A stretch of 64,000 nucleotides of DNA, from NCBI GenBank assembly GCA_022819905.1, contig JAJEGJ010000052.1, positions 87,272 to 151,271 on the forward strand, in the 5' to 3' direction. Below the pieces are notes generated by a model. That model saw nothing but the letters and a program-made list of their open reading frames with translations, ran no database searches and was not told where the DNA came from. Position numbers and translations under genes: made by a program. The stretch is from Alphaproteobacteria bacterium. GTDB lineage: Bacteria > Pseudomonadota > Alphaproteobacteria > TMED109. Shown here in pieces: positions 9,935 to 18,698 of this stretch. The stretch's first letter is position 1. Every line of letters begins with the position of its first letter.

Positions 9935-10923
9935 GTGCACCGCAGATCCACCTCTACGGCTGCACGCAGCCCGTTGGAACGGTAGTCCCGAAGCTGCTGC
10001 ACGCGGCCTTGCGGCAGGACATGCGGGCCGTGGTCCGCTCCCCGGATGCGGAGCGGATCGAAGCGCTCAATGCCAGCCTTTGGGAGGGAGGAACCGCGTT
10101 CCTGCCGCACGGTGCGGACGGCGACGATCATCCCGAGGAGCTACCTGTCTTCCTCACCACGACCACGGCCGTGCCCAACCATGCGCAATTGCTGGTGCTG
10201 CTGGACGGTGCGGACGATTCGGATACCGACGCGTTCCAGCGGGTCTGCATGCTCTACGACGCGACCGACCCGGACGCCACGCGGTCCGCCGAGGCGTTCG
10301 GACGGGCCCGCGCGGATTCCAGCGACCTGCAGTGGTCGGTCCAGACCGACGAGGGCCGGTGGGAACGCGCAGCGGCGGCTGAGGCTGCCCCTCCGGCCGC
10401 GGCCGCGACGGAAGTGCCCGAGACTGCCGAGTCCGACACCGACACCGATGATGCCGCGGCCAGCAAGCCCGGCGACGGCGGGCCGCCACGCCGCGACACG
10501 GCGACCGTCGAACGCACCTTGTCGATCATCAAGCCCGACGCCACGCAGGCCAACGTCACCGGCAGCATCGTTGCCCGGCTGGAGGAGGCGGGTCTGCGGA
10601 TCGTCGCACAGCGCCGCCTCCAGCTCACGCGGACCGCCGCCGAGGGCTTCTATGCCGAGCACCAGGAGCGCCCATTCTTCCAGTCGCTTTGCGACTTCAT
10701 GACCTCCGGACCGGTGGTGGTCCAGGTCCTGGAAGGCGAGGACGCGATCGTGCGCAACCGCCAGGTGATGGGTGCCACGAATCCGGGCGACGCCGACCCC
10801 GGGACGCTTCGGAAGGACTTTGGATCCTCGATCGAGCAGAACGCGATCCACGGGTCGGATTCGCCTGCGTCGGCCGCACGCGAGATCGCCTACTTCTTCT
10901 CCGCGCTCGACATCGTTGGCTGA
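9931..10923 (+). CDS. holC-ndk: HolC-like (Pol III chi) domain fused to nucleoside diphosphate kinase
   Basis: One 330-residue frame joins two proteins normally encoded separately. Residues 1 to about 150 resemble the DNA polymerase III chi subunit ([42 protein letters not shown]). Residues about 151-189 are a linker rich in Ala, Glu, Asp and Thr. Residues 190-330 are a complete NDK, from [12 protein letters not shown] through [21 protein letters not shown] and [20 protein letters not shown] to the active-site histidine motif NAIHGSDS. No stop, and no ATG near the NDK start, is seen; a GTG at 10414 is the nearest internal alternative. NDK balances NTP pools; chi links the clamp loader to SSB. 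The 3' end overlaps purN, on the other strand, by 34 bases. Confidence 0.85.
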   Translation: MSAPQIHLYGCTQPVGTVVPKLLHAALRQDMRAVVRSPDAERIEALNASLWEGGTAFLPHGADGDDHPEELPVFLTTTTAVPNHAQLLVLLDGADDSDTDAFQRVCMLYDATDPDATRSAEAFGRARADSSDLQWSVQTDEGRWERAAAAEAAPPAAAATEVPETAESDTDTDDAAASKPGDGGPPRRDTATVERTLSIIKPDATQANVTGSIVARLEEAGLRIVAQRRLQLTRTAAEGFYAEHQERPFFQSLCDFMTSGPVVVQVLEGEDAIVRNRQVMGATNPGDADPGTLRKDFGSSIEQNAIHGSDSPASAAREIAYFFSALDIVG

Positions 10924-11537
10924 ACCGGCCCACCCGGCCCGAACCCTCCAGGATCGCTGAGCCGACCGGCCGCGATGGCGGCCACCACCTCCGGATAGAG
11001 CCCGTGCTCGGCGGACAGGACGCGGGCTGCCAGAGTCGCCGGATCGTCGCCTGGCCGAACCGGTACCGCCGCCTGGGCAATGACGGGACCGGCATCCACC
11101 TCCGAGCGGACCCAGTGCACCGTGCACCCGTGACGTCGAACGCCGTCACGCAGCACGCGCGCGTGCGTGTCCAGCCCGGGATATGCCGGCAACAGCGATG
11201 GATGGATGTTGATCAGGCGGCCGCGCCATCGATCGACAAAGCCCGATCCGAGAATCCGCATGAAGCCCGCCAGGCAAATCAGCTCCACGCCCGCGCGTTC
11301 AAGGGCCATGGAAAGCCGGGTGTCAAATGCCGCGCGCCGCTCCCCGGCAGCGGGCTCGATGACCACCGCAGCAACACCTGCCGTCGCGGCGCGCTCGAGC
11401 GCGGCCGCGCCGGGCTGATCCGACACCACGAGAGCAACCCGAAACCCCGTGCCGGCCGCGATAGCGGCCCGGTCGAGCAGCGCCTGCAGGTTGGAGCCGC
11501 GCCCGGAGACGAGCACGGCCACGTTCAGTACTGCCAC
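10890..11537 (-). CDS. purN: Phosphoribosylglycinamide formyltransferase PurN
   Basis: Transfers a formyl group from 10-formyl-THF to GAR in purine synthesis, 215 aa from the start used here. [16 protein letters not shown] is the family N-terminus; [21 protein letters not shown] and [20 protein letters not shown] hold the catalytic Asn-His-Asp region. Two GTG starts are possible: 11537, overlapping purM by 13 bases, or 11522, just after the purM stop. The second gives a terminus closer to short PurN proteins. The frame open to 11687 is shadow coding. It is cotranscribed with purM. Confidence 0.93.
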   Translation of the reverse strand: MAVLNVAVLVSGRGSNLQALLDRAAIAAGTGFRVALVVSDQPGAAALERAATAGVAAVVIEPAAGERRAAFDTRLSMALERAGVELICLAGFMRILGSGFVDRWRGRLINIHPSLLPAYPGLDTHARVLRDGVRRHGCTVHWVRSEVDAGPVIAQAAVPVRPGDDPATLAARVLSAEHGLYPEVVAAIAAGRLSDPGGFGPGGPVQPTMSSAEKK

Positions 11538-12592
11538 GCGGACTCCGGGCGCTCGATCACCACTGCCGGTCCGTCGCCCGCACTCACCGTTCCCACCGGC
11601 CAGGCACGCACCCCGTCCCCTTCGAGGTCTTGCAGGATCCGCTCGGCCGCGGCTGATGGCGCGACGAGTAGCATCCCGGCGCCGCAATTGAACGTGCCGA
11701 ACAGGGTGTCGGCGTTCAACCCGCCGGCAACGCGGAGCCAGTCGAACAGTGGTGGCAGGCGCAGGGCGGCGCCGTCGAGCGTGACCTGCGTGCCGGTCGG
11801 GAGTACGCGCGCCAGATTGGCGGCGATGCCGCCGCCGGTGATATGCGCCAACGCCTTGACAGTGCCGGCGGCCAGCACCGGCAGAAGTTCGCGCACGTAG
11901 ATCCGGGTCGGATCCAGGAGCGCCTCACCCAGGGACCGGTCCGGCGCGAAGGGCGCCGGGCCAGCCAGGTCGAGTCGTTCCCCAGCGACGATCGCCCGCA
12001 CCAACGAGAAGCCGTTGGCATGCAGTCCGTCGCTCTCCAGCGCCAGCACGATATCCCCCGGCCCGAGATCATCGCGAGGGAGCACGCGGTCCCGTTCAAC
12101 CGCCCCCACCGCGAATCCGGCAAGGTCATAGGTCCGGCCCGAGTAGAGGCCAGGCAGTTCGGCCGTTTCGCCACCCGCCAGCGCACACCCTGCCTGCCGG
12201 CAGCCCTCAACCACCCCCTGCAGCACCTGGAACGCGTGCTCGGGGTCGAGGCGGCCGGTCGCGAAGTAGTCGAGAAAGAAGAGCGGCTGCGCGCCCTGCA
12301 CCAGGAGATCATTGACGGACATCGCAACGAGGTCGATCCCGATTCCGTTGTGCCTGCCCACCGATTCCGCGAGCAGCAGCTTGGTCCCAACCCCGTCGGT
12401 CGCGGCCACGAGCAACGGGTCCCGGAATCCCTCGCGCTGGAGATCGTAAACCGCACCGAAGCCGCCGAGGTCGCCGGTCGTCCCGGCCCGGGCGGTCGTG
12501 CGGACCAGCGGCGCCAGCCGGGCCACCAGCCGCTCAGCGGCGCTGGTGTCGACGCCCGCCCCTGAGTAGGTGTACTGCTTGGAACCGGTCAT
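11525..12592 (-). CDS. purM: Phosphoribosylformylglycinamidine cyclo-ligase PurM
   Basis: AIR synthetase, the ATP-dependent ring closure of FGAM in purine synthesis, 355 aa, the usual length. The start MTGSKQYTYSGAGVD is typical, and GGFGAVYDL, AATDGVGTKLLLAE and ALAGGETAELPGLY are the family's ATP and substrate motifs. The C-terminal domain has HITGGGIAANLARVLP. It is divergent from the DUF2066 gene across a 100-base AT-containing spacer, and purN overlaps its end. Confidence 0.97.
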   Translation of the reverse strand: MTGSKQYTYSGAGVDTSAAERLVARLAPLVRTTARAGTTGDLGGFGAVYDLQREGFRDPLLVAATDGVGTKLLLAESVGRHNGIGIDLVAMSVNDLLVQGAQPLFFLDYFATGRLDPEHAFQVLQGVVEGCRQAGCALAGGETAELPGLYSGRTYDLAGFAVGAVERDRVLPRDDLGPGDIVLALESDGLHANGFSLVRAIVAGERLDLAGPAPFAPDRSLGEALLDPTRIYVRELLPVLAAGTVKALAHITGGGIAANLARVLPTGTQVTLDGAALRLPPLFDWLRVAGGLNADTLFGTFNCGAGMLLVAPSAAAERILQDLEGDGVRAWPVGTVSAGDGPAVVIERPESAWQY

Positions 12593-12692
12593 CGACGCAC
12601 GCGGTCACTCCGTGGAGATCCCCAAAGGGCTAGGCTGGCGTCAGCCGTCGGCGCGGCCACCGGCGAATCACCATGCATTTATATTTGATGCC
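12593..12692. promoter_or_regulatory. Divergent promoter region purM / DUF2066
   Basis: A 100-base spacer between oppositely oriented starts. Its right half (about 12672-12690) is far more AT-rich than the surroundings and offers a -10-like TATAAA on the minus strand (12683-12678) and TATATT on the plus strand. No convincing -35 elements accompany them. CATGCA repeats on both sides of the AT core. Promoter function is inference from position and composition. Confidence 0.35.
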
Positions 12693-13880
12693 ATGCAAAA
12701 TTTGACGCGTAGTCGAGCGCTTCCGACGCTTGTCGGCGCCTGGCTGTTTTGGATGGCGGGAAGTCTCTGCAGTCCCGTTGCAGCCGAGGGTACCGCCGAC
12801 ATCTACACGGTCGGGGGCATCGCGGTCGACGAGACCGGAACCGACGGCAGTACGGCACGAGCCGCCGCGCTCCGCTCCGGTGAGCGTGTGGCGTTCGACC
12901 GACTGCTGCAATGGCTGCTCCTGAAGGAAGATGTGACCCGGATCCCTGACGATGTCCGCGCTAACCCGTCCCGGTTCGTCACCGGCTATTCGGTCCAGGA
13001 CGAGCGGATCGCGGCCAATCGCTACCGCGCAACGATTGAAGTGCAGTTCGATCGCGACGGGGTGCGCAATCTGATGGGCGAGCTGGGTCTCGTCTTCGAG
13101 GAACACCGTCCCCCCACCCACCTGCTGATCCCGCTCCTCGGCCAAGGCAGCCAGTTGACCCTATGGGACAACAACCCGTGGCTCGACATCTGGGCAAACC
13201 GACCGAGTGCAGGTGACTTCATCCCGCTGCTGGTCCCGCACGGCGAGCTCGGCGATGTCTCCGCGCTCTCCGTTGCCGAAGCTGCCGGCGGACAGGCGGA
13301 CCGGATCGCGGGACTCGCTCGACGCTACGGTGTAACCCACGCCCTGCTGGTCCGGGCCGACCAGGCTGCCGAAGGGAGGCAGGTGACCGTGTCCGTAGTC
13401 CTCACCGATCGGGGGCAGCCGATCGGGGACCCACTGCGGTTTCAGTTGCGCCGTGCCGTCGATGAATCGGGTGCAGACTTTCTTGGGCGCACGGCCATGA
13501 CCACCGCCCGGGCGGCAGCGGATCTCTGGATCCAGTCGGTTCGTGACCGGCGCGCCGCCGACGGGGTCCTTGCCGCGCGCGCGGAGTTCGGAGATTTTCG
13601 CGAGTGGCGTCGTCTGCTCACCGAACTCCGGCGTTCCAGCCGGCTTGCCCACGTCACGATCCGGCGCCTGACCACGCAGGACTCGGACCTCTTGCTCCAG
13701 TACAGCGGCACCATCGACGCCGTGCACGAATCTCTGACGGCCCTCGGACTGGACGTCGAAACCGCCGGTGACCCGTGGCTGCTGCGGTTCGCGGCCCCGG
13801 AGGACCTCGCGCCAGCCCCGGAACCCGTTCCCGATGTGCCGGACGAGCCGGAGCCACCGGCGGCGCCCGTCGTCGATTGA
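12693..13880 (+). CDS. DUF2066 domain protein, exported
   Basis: 395-residue protein of the DUF2066 family, function unknown. The ATG at 12693 opens a signal peptide (MQNLTRSRALPTLVGAWLFW, then a hydrophobic stretch ending near AAEG). The mature part starts IYTVGGIAVDETG, a hallmark I associate with the family, which commonly lies beside purM and an AI-2E-type permease as here. The last 25 residues are Pro- and Glu-rich. It ends 5 bases before the permease gene, so the two should be cotranscribed, with hdaA third. Confidence 0.8.
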   Translation: MQNLTRSRALPTLVGAWLFWMAGSLCSPVAAEGTADIYTVGGIAVDETGTDGSTARAAALRSGERVAFDRLLQWLLLKEDVTRIPDDVRANPSRFVTGYSVQDERIAANRYRATIEVQFDRDGVRNLMGELGLVFEEHRPPTHLLIPLLGQGSQLTLWDNNPWLDIWANRPSAGDFIPLLVPHGELGDVSALSVAEAAGGQADRIAGLARRYGVTHALLVRADQAAEGRQVTVSVVLTDRGQPIGDPLRFQLRRAVDESGADFLGRTAMTTARAAADLWIQSVRDRRAADGVLAARAEFGDFREWRRLLTELRRSSRLAHVTIRRLTTQDSDLLLQYSGTIDAVHESLTALGLDVETAGDPWLLRFAAPEDLAPAPEPVPDVPDEPEPPAAPVVD

Positions 13881-13885
13881 ACCCC

Positions 13886-14953
13886 ATGTCCCTGATGTCC
13901 GGCCCTCGTGGCGTGATCGCGATCTGGCTGGCGTTCTTCGTGGCGGTCTCCGCAACCCTGTGGCTGTTCTCCTCCATTCTTCTGCCGTTCATCCTCGGCG
14001 CTGCCATCGCCTATCTGCTCGATCCTGTCGTCGACCGGTGCGAGGACCTGGGGCTGGGGCGCAGCCTCGCCACCACGCTGGTCCTGATCGTCGCCACCCT
14101 GGCGGCGTTCGCCGTCACCGGGCTGCTCCTCCCCGTGGTGGTCGACCAGGCGCAATCGTTCGCCGACACGGCGCCCGACCGGATCAGACGGATCCTGGCG
14201 TGGCTGGACCAGATCCGACAGTTGCTGACGGAACGCTTCGGCTGGGAGCTTGGCAGCAGCGCCCAGGACCTGCTGCCGGTCCTCAGTGGTGAGATCGGCG
14301 TCTGGGCGCTCACGACGTTGCAAAACCTGTTTCGATCCGGCGCGGCCATCATCAACGTCACCGGGCTGCTGCTGGTAACCCCGTTGGTGGCCTGGTACCT
14401 GCTCCGGGATTGGGACGAACTGGTGGCGCGCATCGACGCGCTGCTGCCACGCCGCAATTTGGCGGCCGCGCGCGCCCGCTTCGCCGAAATCGACCAGGTC
14501 CTGGCCGGGTTCGTCCGCGGACAATCGACGAGCTGCGCCCTCCTTGCGGGTTTCTATGCCCTTGCGCTCGGCTTGATCGGCATCCCGAACGGCGTGCTCA
14601 TCGGCCTGTTCGCGGGCCTCATTTCGTTCGTGCCCTACGTCGGGACGATCCTCGGCCTGCTGCTTTCGGTGGGCCTGGCCGCCCTGGAGTTCGGCGCCGC
14701 ATGGCAGACCGTAGTCGCCGGCATCGTCTTTGCCGCCGGTCAGCTGGTTGACGACTACGTGCTGCGCCCCCGGCTTGTCGGCGAACGCCTGGGCCTGCAC
14801 CCCGTCGGCACCATCTTTGCCCTCTTCGCGGGCGGTGCCCTCCTGGGTTTCGTCGGAATTCTCGTCGCCGTGCCGGCCGCAGCCGTCATCGCGGTTCTGC
14901 TTCGGTCCGCGCTGGCGTGGTACCGCGAGAGCGGGTTCTACCGGGAGACATGA
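13886..14953 (+). CDS. AI-2E family transporter (PerM-like)
   Basis: 355-residue inner-membrane protein with about eight helices, of the AI-2E/PerM family; substrates are poorly defined. A helix pair at the start (residues about 8-50), a soluble middle segment with the amphipathic stretch TLQNLFRSGAAIINV, and a C-terminal bundle with GLIGIPNGVLIGLFAGLISF and GQLVDDYVLRPRLVGERLGL, a strong family signature. The ATG at 13886 follows the DUF2066 stop by 5 bases, and its stop overlaps the hdaA ATG (ATGA), so the three genes form a coupled unit. Confidence 0.9.
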   Translation: MSLMSGPRGVIAIWLAFFVAVSATLWLFSSILLPFILGAAIAYLLDPVVDRCEDLGLGRSLATTLVLIVATLAAFAVTGLLLPVVVDQAQSFADTAPDRIRRILAWLDQIRQLLTERFGWELGSSAQDLLPVLSGEIGVWALTTLQNLFRSGAAIINVTGLLLVTPLVAWYLLRDWDELVARIDALLPRRNLAAARARFAEIDQVLAGFVRGQSTSCALLAGFYALALGLIGIPNGVLIGLFAGLISFVPYVGTILGLLLSVGLAALEFGAAWQTVVAGIVFAAGQLVDDYVLRPRLVGERLGLHPVGTIFALFAGGALLGFVGILVAVPAAAVIAVLLRSALAWYRESGFYRET

Positions 14954-15630
14954 CGCCAGAGTTCCAATACACGTTTGCCTTCGACGTGCGCGAGGCGCAG
15001 GACCGTGACGATCTGGTCGTCGGCCCGGCGAATGCGGCCGCCGTCGCCTGGGTGGACCGGTGGCCCGACTGGCGTCCGCCCGGCCTCGTTCTGATTGGCC
15101 CGCCGGCCGCCGGGAAATCGCATCTCGGTGCCGTGTGGTGCCGCCGCTCGGGCGCGGCCCGTCACCCGGCGGCGCGGTTGAACCCGGCACTCGAGGCCGC
15201 GCGGGGGGGCGCCCGGGCGCTTCTGATCGAGGATGTCGATGACGCCGCCGACGAGGACAACCTGTTTCGCCTTGTCAACGCGATGATCGAAGCGCGCGGC
15301 CATCTGCTCGTGACCTGCCAGCGCCCCCCGGCGCAACTGGGCTTGCGCGTGCCGGACCTCCTGTCACGGCTTCGCGCCATGCAATCGGTCTTCCTGGGTC
15401 AACCGGACGACGAGCTGCTCGGCCGCGTGATCAAGAAACAGTTCGGTGACCGCGGGGTACTCGTCGACAACGAAGTGATACTCTTCCTTCTGCGGCGCAT
15501 GCAGCGGTCCTTCGTTGCGGCCCGGCGGCTGGTCGCAGAACTCGATGCTGCCGCCCTTGCGCGTCGTCGCAAACTCACGATCCCGTTCGTGCGGGCATGG
15601 TTCGCCGACACCGTGAACCGCCACGCCTGA
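14950..15630 (+). CDS. hdaA: DnaA regulatory inactivator-like protein HdaA
   Basis: 226-residue AAA+ protein like the DnaA central domain without its DNA-binding domain. In Alphaproteobacteria HdaA works with the beta clamp to hydrolyse DnaA-bound ATP and limit initiation. Seen: N-terminal QYTFAF (a possible clamp-binding QxxxxF), Walker A GPPAAGKSH, Walker B ALLIEDVDD, and arginine-finger segment DLLSRLRAM. The ATG at 14950 overlaps the permease stop (ATGA). An SDR gene separates it from ppk. E. coli Hda is the nearest well-known relative. Confidence 0.88.
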   Translation: MTPEFQYTFAFDVREAQDRDDLVVGPANAAAVAWVDRWPDWRPPGLVLIGPPAAGKSHLGAVWCRRSGAARHPAARLNPALEAARGGARALLIEDVDDAADEDNLFRLVNAMIEARGHLLVTCQRPPAQLGLRVPDLLSRLRAMQSVFLGQPDDELLGRVIKKQFGDRGVLVDNEVILFLLRRMQRSFVAARRLVAELDAAALARRRKLTIPFVRAWFADTVNRHA

Positions 15631-15659
15631 CACGACCGTAAGACTGCTGGGAGACACGC

Positions 15660-16445
15660 ATGGATCTTCAAATTGCCGGGCGCACAGCGATCGTGTGCGC
15701 CTCCAGCCGCGGATTGGGGCGTGGCTGTGCACTGGCCCTCGCCGAAGAAGGCGTGCACGTCGTCCTGAACGGCCGCGACCCGGAGACACTTGAACGGACG
15801 GCAGCCGACGTGGCCAAGGTCGCAACACAGGGCGCCACGGTCAAAATGGTCGCCGCCGACGTGACCACTCCCGAGGGCCAGACCGCCCTGCTCGAGACCT
15901 GCCCCGACCCTGACATCCTGGTGAACAACGCCGGTGGACCGCCGCCCGGCGACTTCCGTGACTGGACGCGCAAGGATTGGACCGCTGCTTGCGCCGCCAA
16001 CATGTTCACGCCGATCGAGCTGATCAAGGCCACCGTCGACGGTATGACGGCGCGGCGCTTCGGACGGATCGTCAACATCACCTCGAGCGCCGTCAAGGCG
16101 CCGATTGACATTCTCGGGCTGTCGAACGGTGCGCGCAGCGGGCTGACCGGTTTCGTCGCCGGCATCGCCCGCAAGACCGTTGCCTACAACGTGACCATCA
16201 ACAATCTGCTGCCGGGCCCGTTCGACACCGACCGGCTGCGCGGGACGATCGAGTTCGAGGCCAAGAAGCGGCAGACCGACGTCGACGTGGTCGCCGCCGA
16301 ACGCGCCGGGAGCAATCCGTCCGGCCGCTTCGGGACTCCCGAAGAGTTCGGCGCCGCCTGTGCGTTCCTGTGCAGCGCCCATGCCGGTTACATCACCGGG
16401 CAGAATCTCCTGCTGGACGGCGGCGGCTACCCGGGTACGTTCTGA
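15660..16445 (+). CDS. SDR family oxidoreductase lacking the YxxxK dyad
   Basis: 261-residue short-chain dehydrogenase of FabG-like layout: an N-terminal nucleotide motif (IVCASSRGLGRG replaces TGxxxGxG), NNAGGPPPGDF, the serine strand IVNITSSAVKAPI, and C-terminal YITGQNLLLDGG. At the usual catalytic YxxxK position the sequence is LSNGARSGLTGF, giving Ser for Tyr and Arg for Lys. The surroundings are well conserved in my memory of alphaproteobacterial homologues, so this looks like a distinct SDR subgroup, not a damaged gene. Substrate unknown. It sits between hdaA and ppk with a 29-base spacer and a GGGAG ribosome site. Confidence 0.88.
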   Translation: MDLQIAGRTAIVCASSRGLGRGCALALAEEGVHVVLNGRDPETLERTAADVAKVATQGATVKMVAADVTTPEGQTALLETCPDPDILVNNAGGPPPGDFRDWTRKDWTAACAANMFTPIELIKATVDGMTARRFGRIVNITSSAVKAPIDILGLSNGARSGLTGFVAGIARKTVAYNVTINNLLPGPFDTDRLRGTIEFEAKKRQTDVDVVAAERAGSNPSGRFGTPEEFGAACAFLCSAHAGYITGQNLLLDGGGYPGTF

Positions 16446-16476
16446 CCGCCCGGGGTTGTCCGGATTAGGGGTGCCC

Positions 16477-18681
16477 ATGCAGGCTGAGACTGCTGTAGCT
16501 GTGCAACCCGTCGTCGTGTCACGGACACGGCGACCGCAGACGGAGCAGAGCCCGCTGCCGGCAATCGGGCTCGGCCCGGACCGGTTCGTGAACCGGGAAC
16601 TGTCCTGGATCGCGTTTAACCGGCGTGTCCTCAGCGAAGCCAGCAAGCCTCATCACCCGTTGCTGGAGCGCGTGAACTTCCTCTCGATCTCGGGCACGAA
16701 CCTCGACGAGTTCTACATGGTCCGGGTGGCGGCGCTGATGGGCCAGATTTCCGCCGGCGTGAACCGGCGGTCGCCGGATGGACGGTCGCCGGCCGAAACC
16801 CTGGTTGAGGTCAATGCCGCCGCCGCCCAGCTCATGGCCGAACAGCAGGCTTGCTGGCGACAGCTGCGCGCCGAACTGGCGGCGGCCGACGTGCACGTGA
16901 TCGACCCCGACGAGCTCACGGCGAGCGAGCATGACTGGCTGTCCGACCACTTCGGGAGCGAGATCTTCCCGATGCTGACGCCGCTCGCGATCGATCCCGC
17001 CCATCCGTTCCCGTTCATTGCCAATCTCGGGTTCGCGCTGGTGATGAGCCTGCGGCCGCGCATGGCCGGCGCCCGCAACCTGCACGCGCTCATCCCGATT
17101 CCCGCCGTGCTCCCGCGCTTCATCCGGCTGCCCGGTTCGCCATTGCGGTTCGTGATGCTGGAGGACGTGATCCGGACCTTTGTGGACCGGATCTACAACA
17201 ATTGCGAACTGCTGGGCTACGGCACGTTCCGGATCATCCGTGACAGCGAGATCGAACTGCACGAGGAGGCAGAAGACCTCGTTCGGTCATTCCAGACGCT
17301 GCTGCGAAAGCGGCGTCGCGGCAACGTCGTGCGGCTCAAGATCAATGCGCAGATGCCGCCGGATCTCCGGGAAACGGTGCTCCAGGAATTGCGCGTCGAT
17401 CCGGCCAACGTCGTTGAAGCCGACGGCATCATCGGGGTCGCCGCGCTCGCCGAGATTGTGGAGTGCGGCCGGGATGACCTGCGTTTCGAGTCCTTCGAGC
17501 CGCGGTTTCCCGAGCGGATCCGGAGCACGGGCGATGACTGCTTTGCCGCCATTCGCAAGAAGGACCTGATCGTCCACCACCCGTACGAGAGTTTCGACGT
17601 GGTCGTCCAGTTCCTGCGTCAGGCGGCACGCGACCCGGAGGTGTTGGCGATCAAGCAGACGCTCTACCGAACGCCGCGCGAGGACTCCCCGGTGGTCGAC
17701 GCCCTGATCGAGGCCGCCGAGGCCGGGAAGTCGGTGACGGCCCTGGTCGAACTCAAGGCCCGGTTCAACGAGGAGGCGAACATCAAGCTGTCGCGCGACA
17801 TGGAGCGCGCCGGGGTTCATGTGGTGTACGGCTTCATGGGACTGAAGACCCATGCGAAGGCCTCGCTCGTGATCCGGCAGGAACCGAACGGCCCCATCAG
17901 CTACGTCCACTTCGGAACCGGGAACTACCATCCCGCGACCGCGAAGATCTACACCGATTTGTCGCTCTTCACCTGCGATCCGGTCATCGGACGCGATGCC
18001 GGCGCACTGTTCAACCTGCTGACCGGCTACGCCGAGCCCGAAACCTGGCAGGCGATCAAGGTGGCACCGGCTCACCTCCGAAGAACGCTGCTCGGTCTGA
18101 TCGAACAGGAAGTCACGCATGCTCGCGCTGGCCGCCCCGCATCGATCTGGATCAAGGCCAACGCCTTGGTGGATCCGGAGGTGATCGATGCGCTGTACGG
18201 CGCCGGGCAAGCCGGCGTCGCCATCGAACTCGTGGTTCGCGGCGTGTGCTGCCTGCGCCCCGGGGTCCCCGGCCTGTCTGACAACATTCGCGCCAAGAGC
18301 ATCGTCGGTCGCTTCCTTGAGCACGCCCGGATCTACTGTTTCGGCAACGGTCGGAAACTGCCGTCGCGCCGCGCCAAGGTCTTCATCTCCTCGGCCGACC
18401 TGATGCCACGCAACCTCGATCGCCGCTGCGAGACCATGGTGCCGATCCTGAATCCCACCGTGCACCAGCAGGTCCTCGACCAGATCATGGTGGCCAACCT
18501 GAACGATCGCACGCAGAGTTGGGAAATGCAGGGCGACGGGACCTACCGACCGATGCAGGGCGACGCCAAGTCGGAGTCGGCGCACCAGTACTTCATGGAC
18601 AATCCCTCGCTCTCCGGACGCGGCAAGGCACTGCGCACTGGCGCACCGCGCTCCGTGCCGCTCGGCAAGTCCGCCACCTAG
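16477..18681 (+). CDS. ppk: Polyphosphate kinase Ppk1
   Basis: 734 aa, makes polyphosphate reversibly from ATP. The N-terminal domain begins DRFVNRELSWIAFNRRVL, followed by LSISGTNLDEFYMVRVA. The catalytic part has GTGNYHPATAKIYTDLSLFT with the expected phosphohistidine region and a second conserved histidine in SIVGRFLEHARIYCFGNG. The ATG at 16477 has AGGGG about 6 bases upstream; the open frame back to 16360 overlaps the SDR and is rejected. ppx follows 17 bases on, so synthesis and breakdown of the polymer are encoded together. Confidence 0.96.
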   Translation: MQAETAVAVQPVVVSRTRRPQTEQSPLPAIGLGPDRFVNRELSWIAFNRRVLSEASKPHHPLLERVNFLSISGTNLDEFYMVRVAALMGQISAGVNRRSPDGRSPAETLVEVNAAAAQLMAEQQACWRQLRAELAAADVHVIDPDELTASEHDWLSDHFGSEIFPMLTPLAIDPAHPFPFIANLGFALVMSLRPRMAGARNLHALIPIPAVLPRFIRLPGSPLRFVMLEDVIRTFVDRIYNNCELLGYGTFRIIRDSEIELHEEAEDLVRSFQTLLRKRRRGNVVRLKINAQMPPDLRETVLQELRVDPANVVEADGIIGVAALAEIVECGRDDLRFESFEPRFPERIRSTGDDCFAAIRKKDLIVHHPYESFDVVVQFLRQAARDPEVLAIKQTLYRTPREDSPVVDALIEAAEAGKSVTALVELKARFNEEANIKLSRDMERAGVHVVYGFMGLKTHAKASLVIRQEPNGPISYVHFGTGNYHPATAKIYTDLSLFTCDPVIGRDAGALFNLLTGYAEPETWQAIKVAPAHLRRTLLGLIEQEVTHARAGRPASIWIKANALVDPEVIDALYGAGQAGVAIELVVRGVCCLRPGVPGLSDNIRAKSIVGRFLEHARIYCFGNGRKLPSRRAKVFISSADLMPRNLDRRCETMVPILNPTVHQQVLDQIMVANLNDRTQSWEMQGDGTYRPMQGDAKSESAHQYFMDNPSLSGRGKALRTGAPRSVPLGKSAT

Positions 18682-18698
18682 GCCAGGTCGCACTCGCA

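Noticed and set aside
13442..15190. 582-codon minus-strand frame across the DUF2066, permease and hdaA genes
   Set aside because: Arg-, Gln- and Gly-rich shadow product; the plus-strand genes are well supported.
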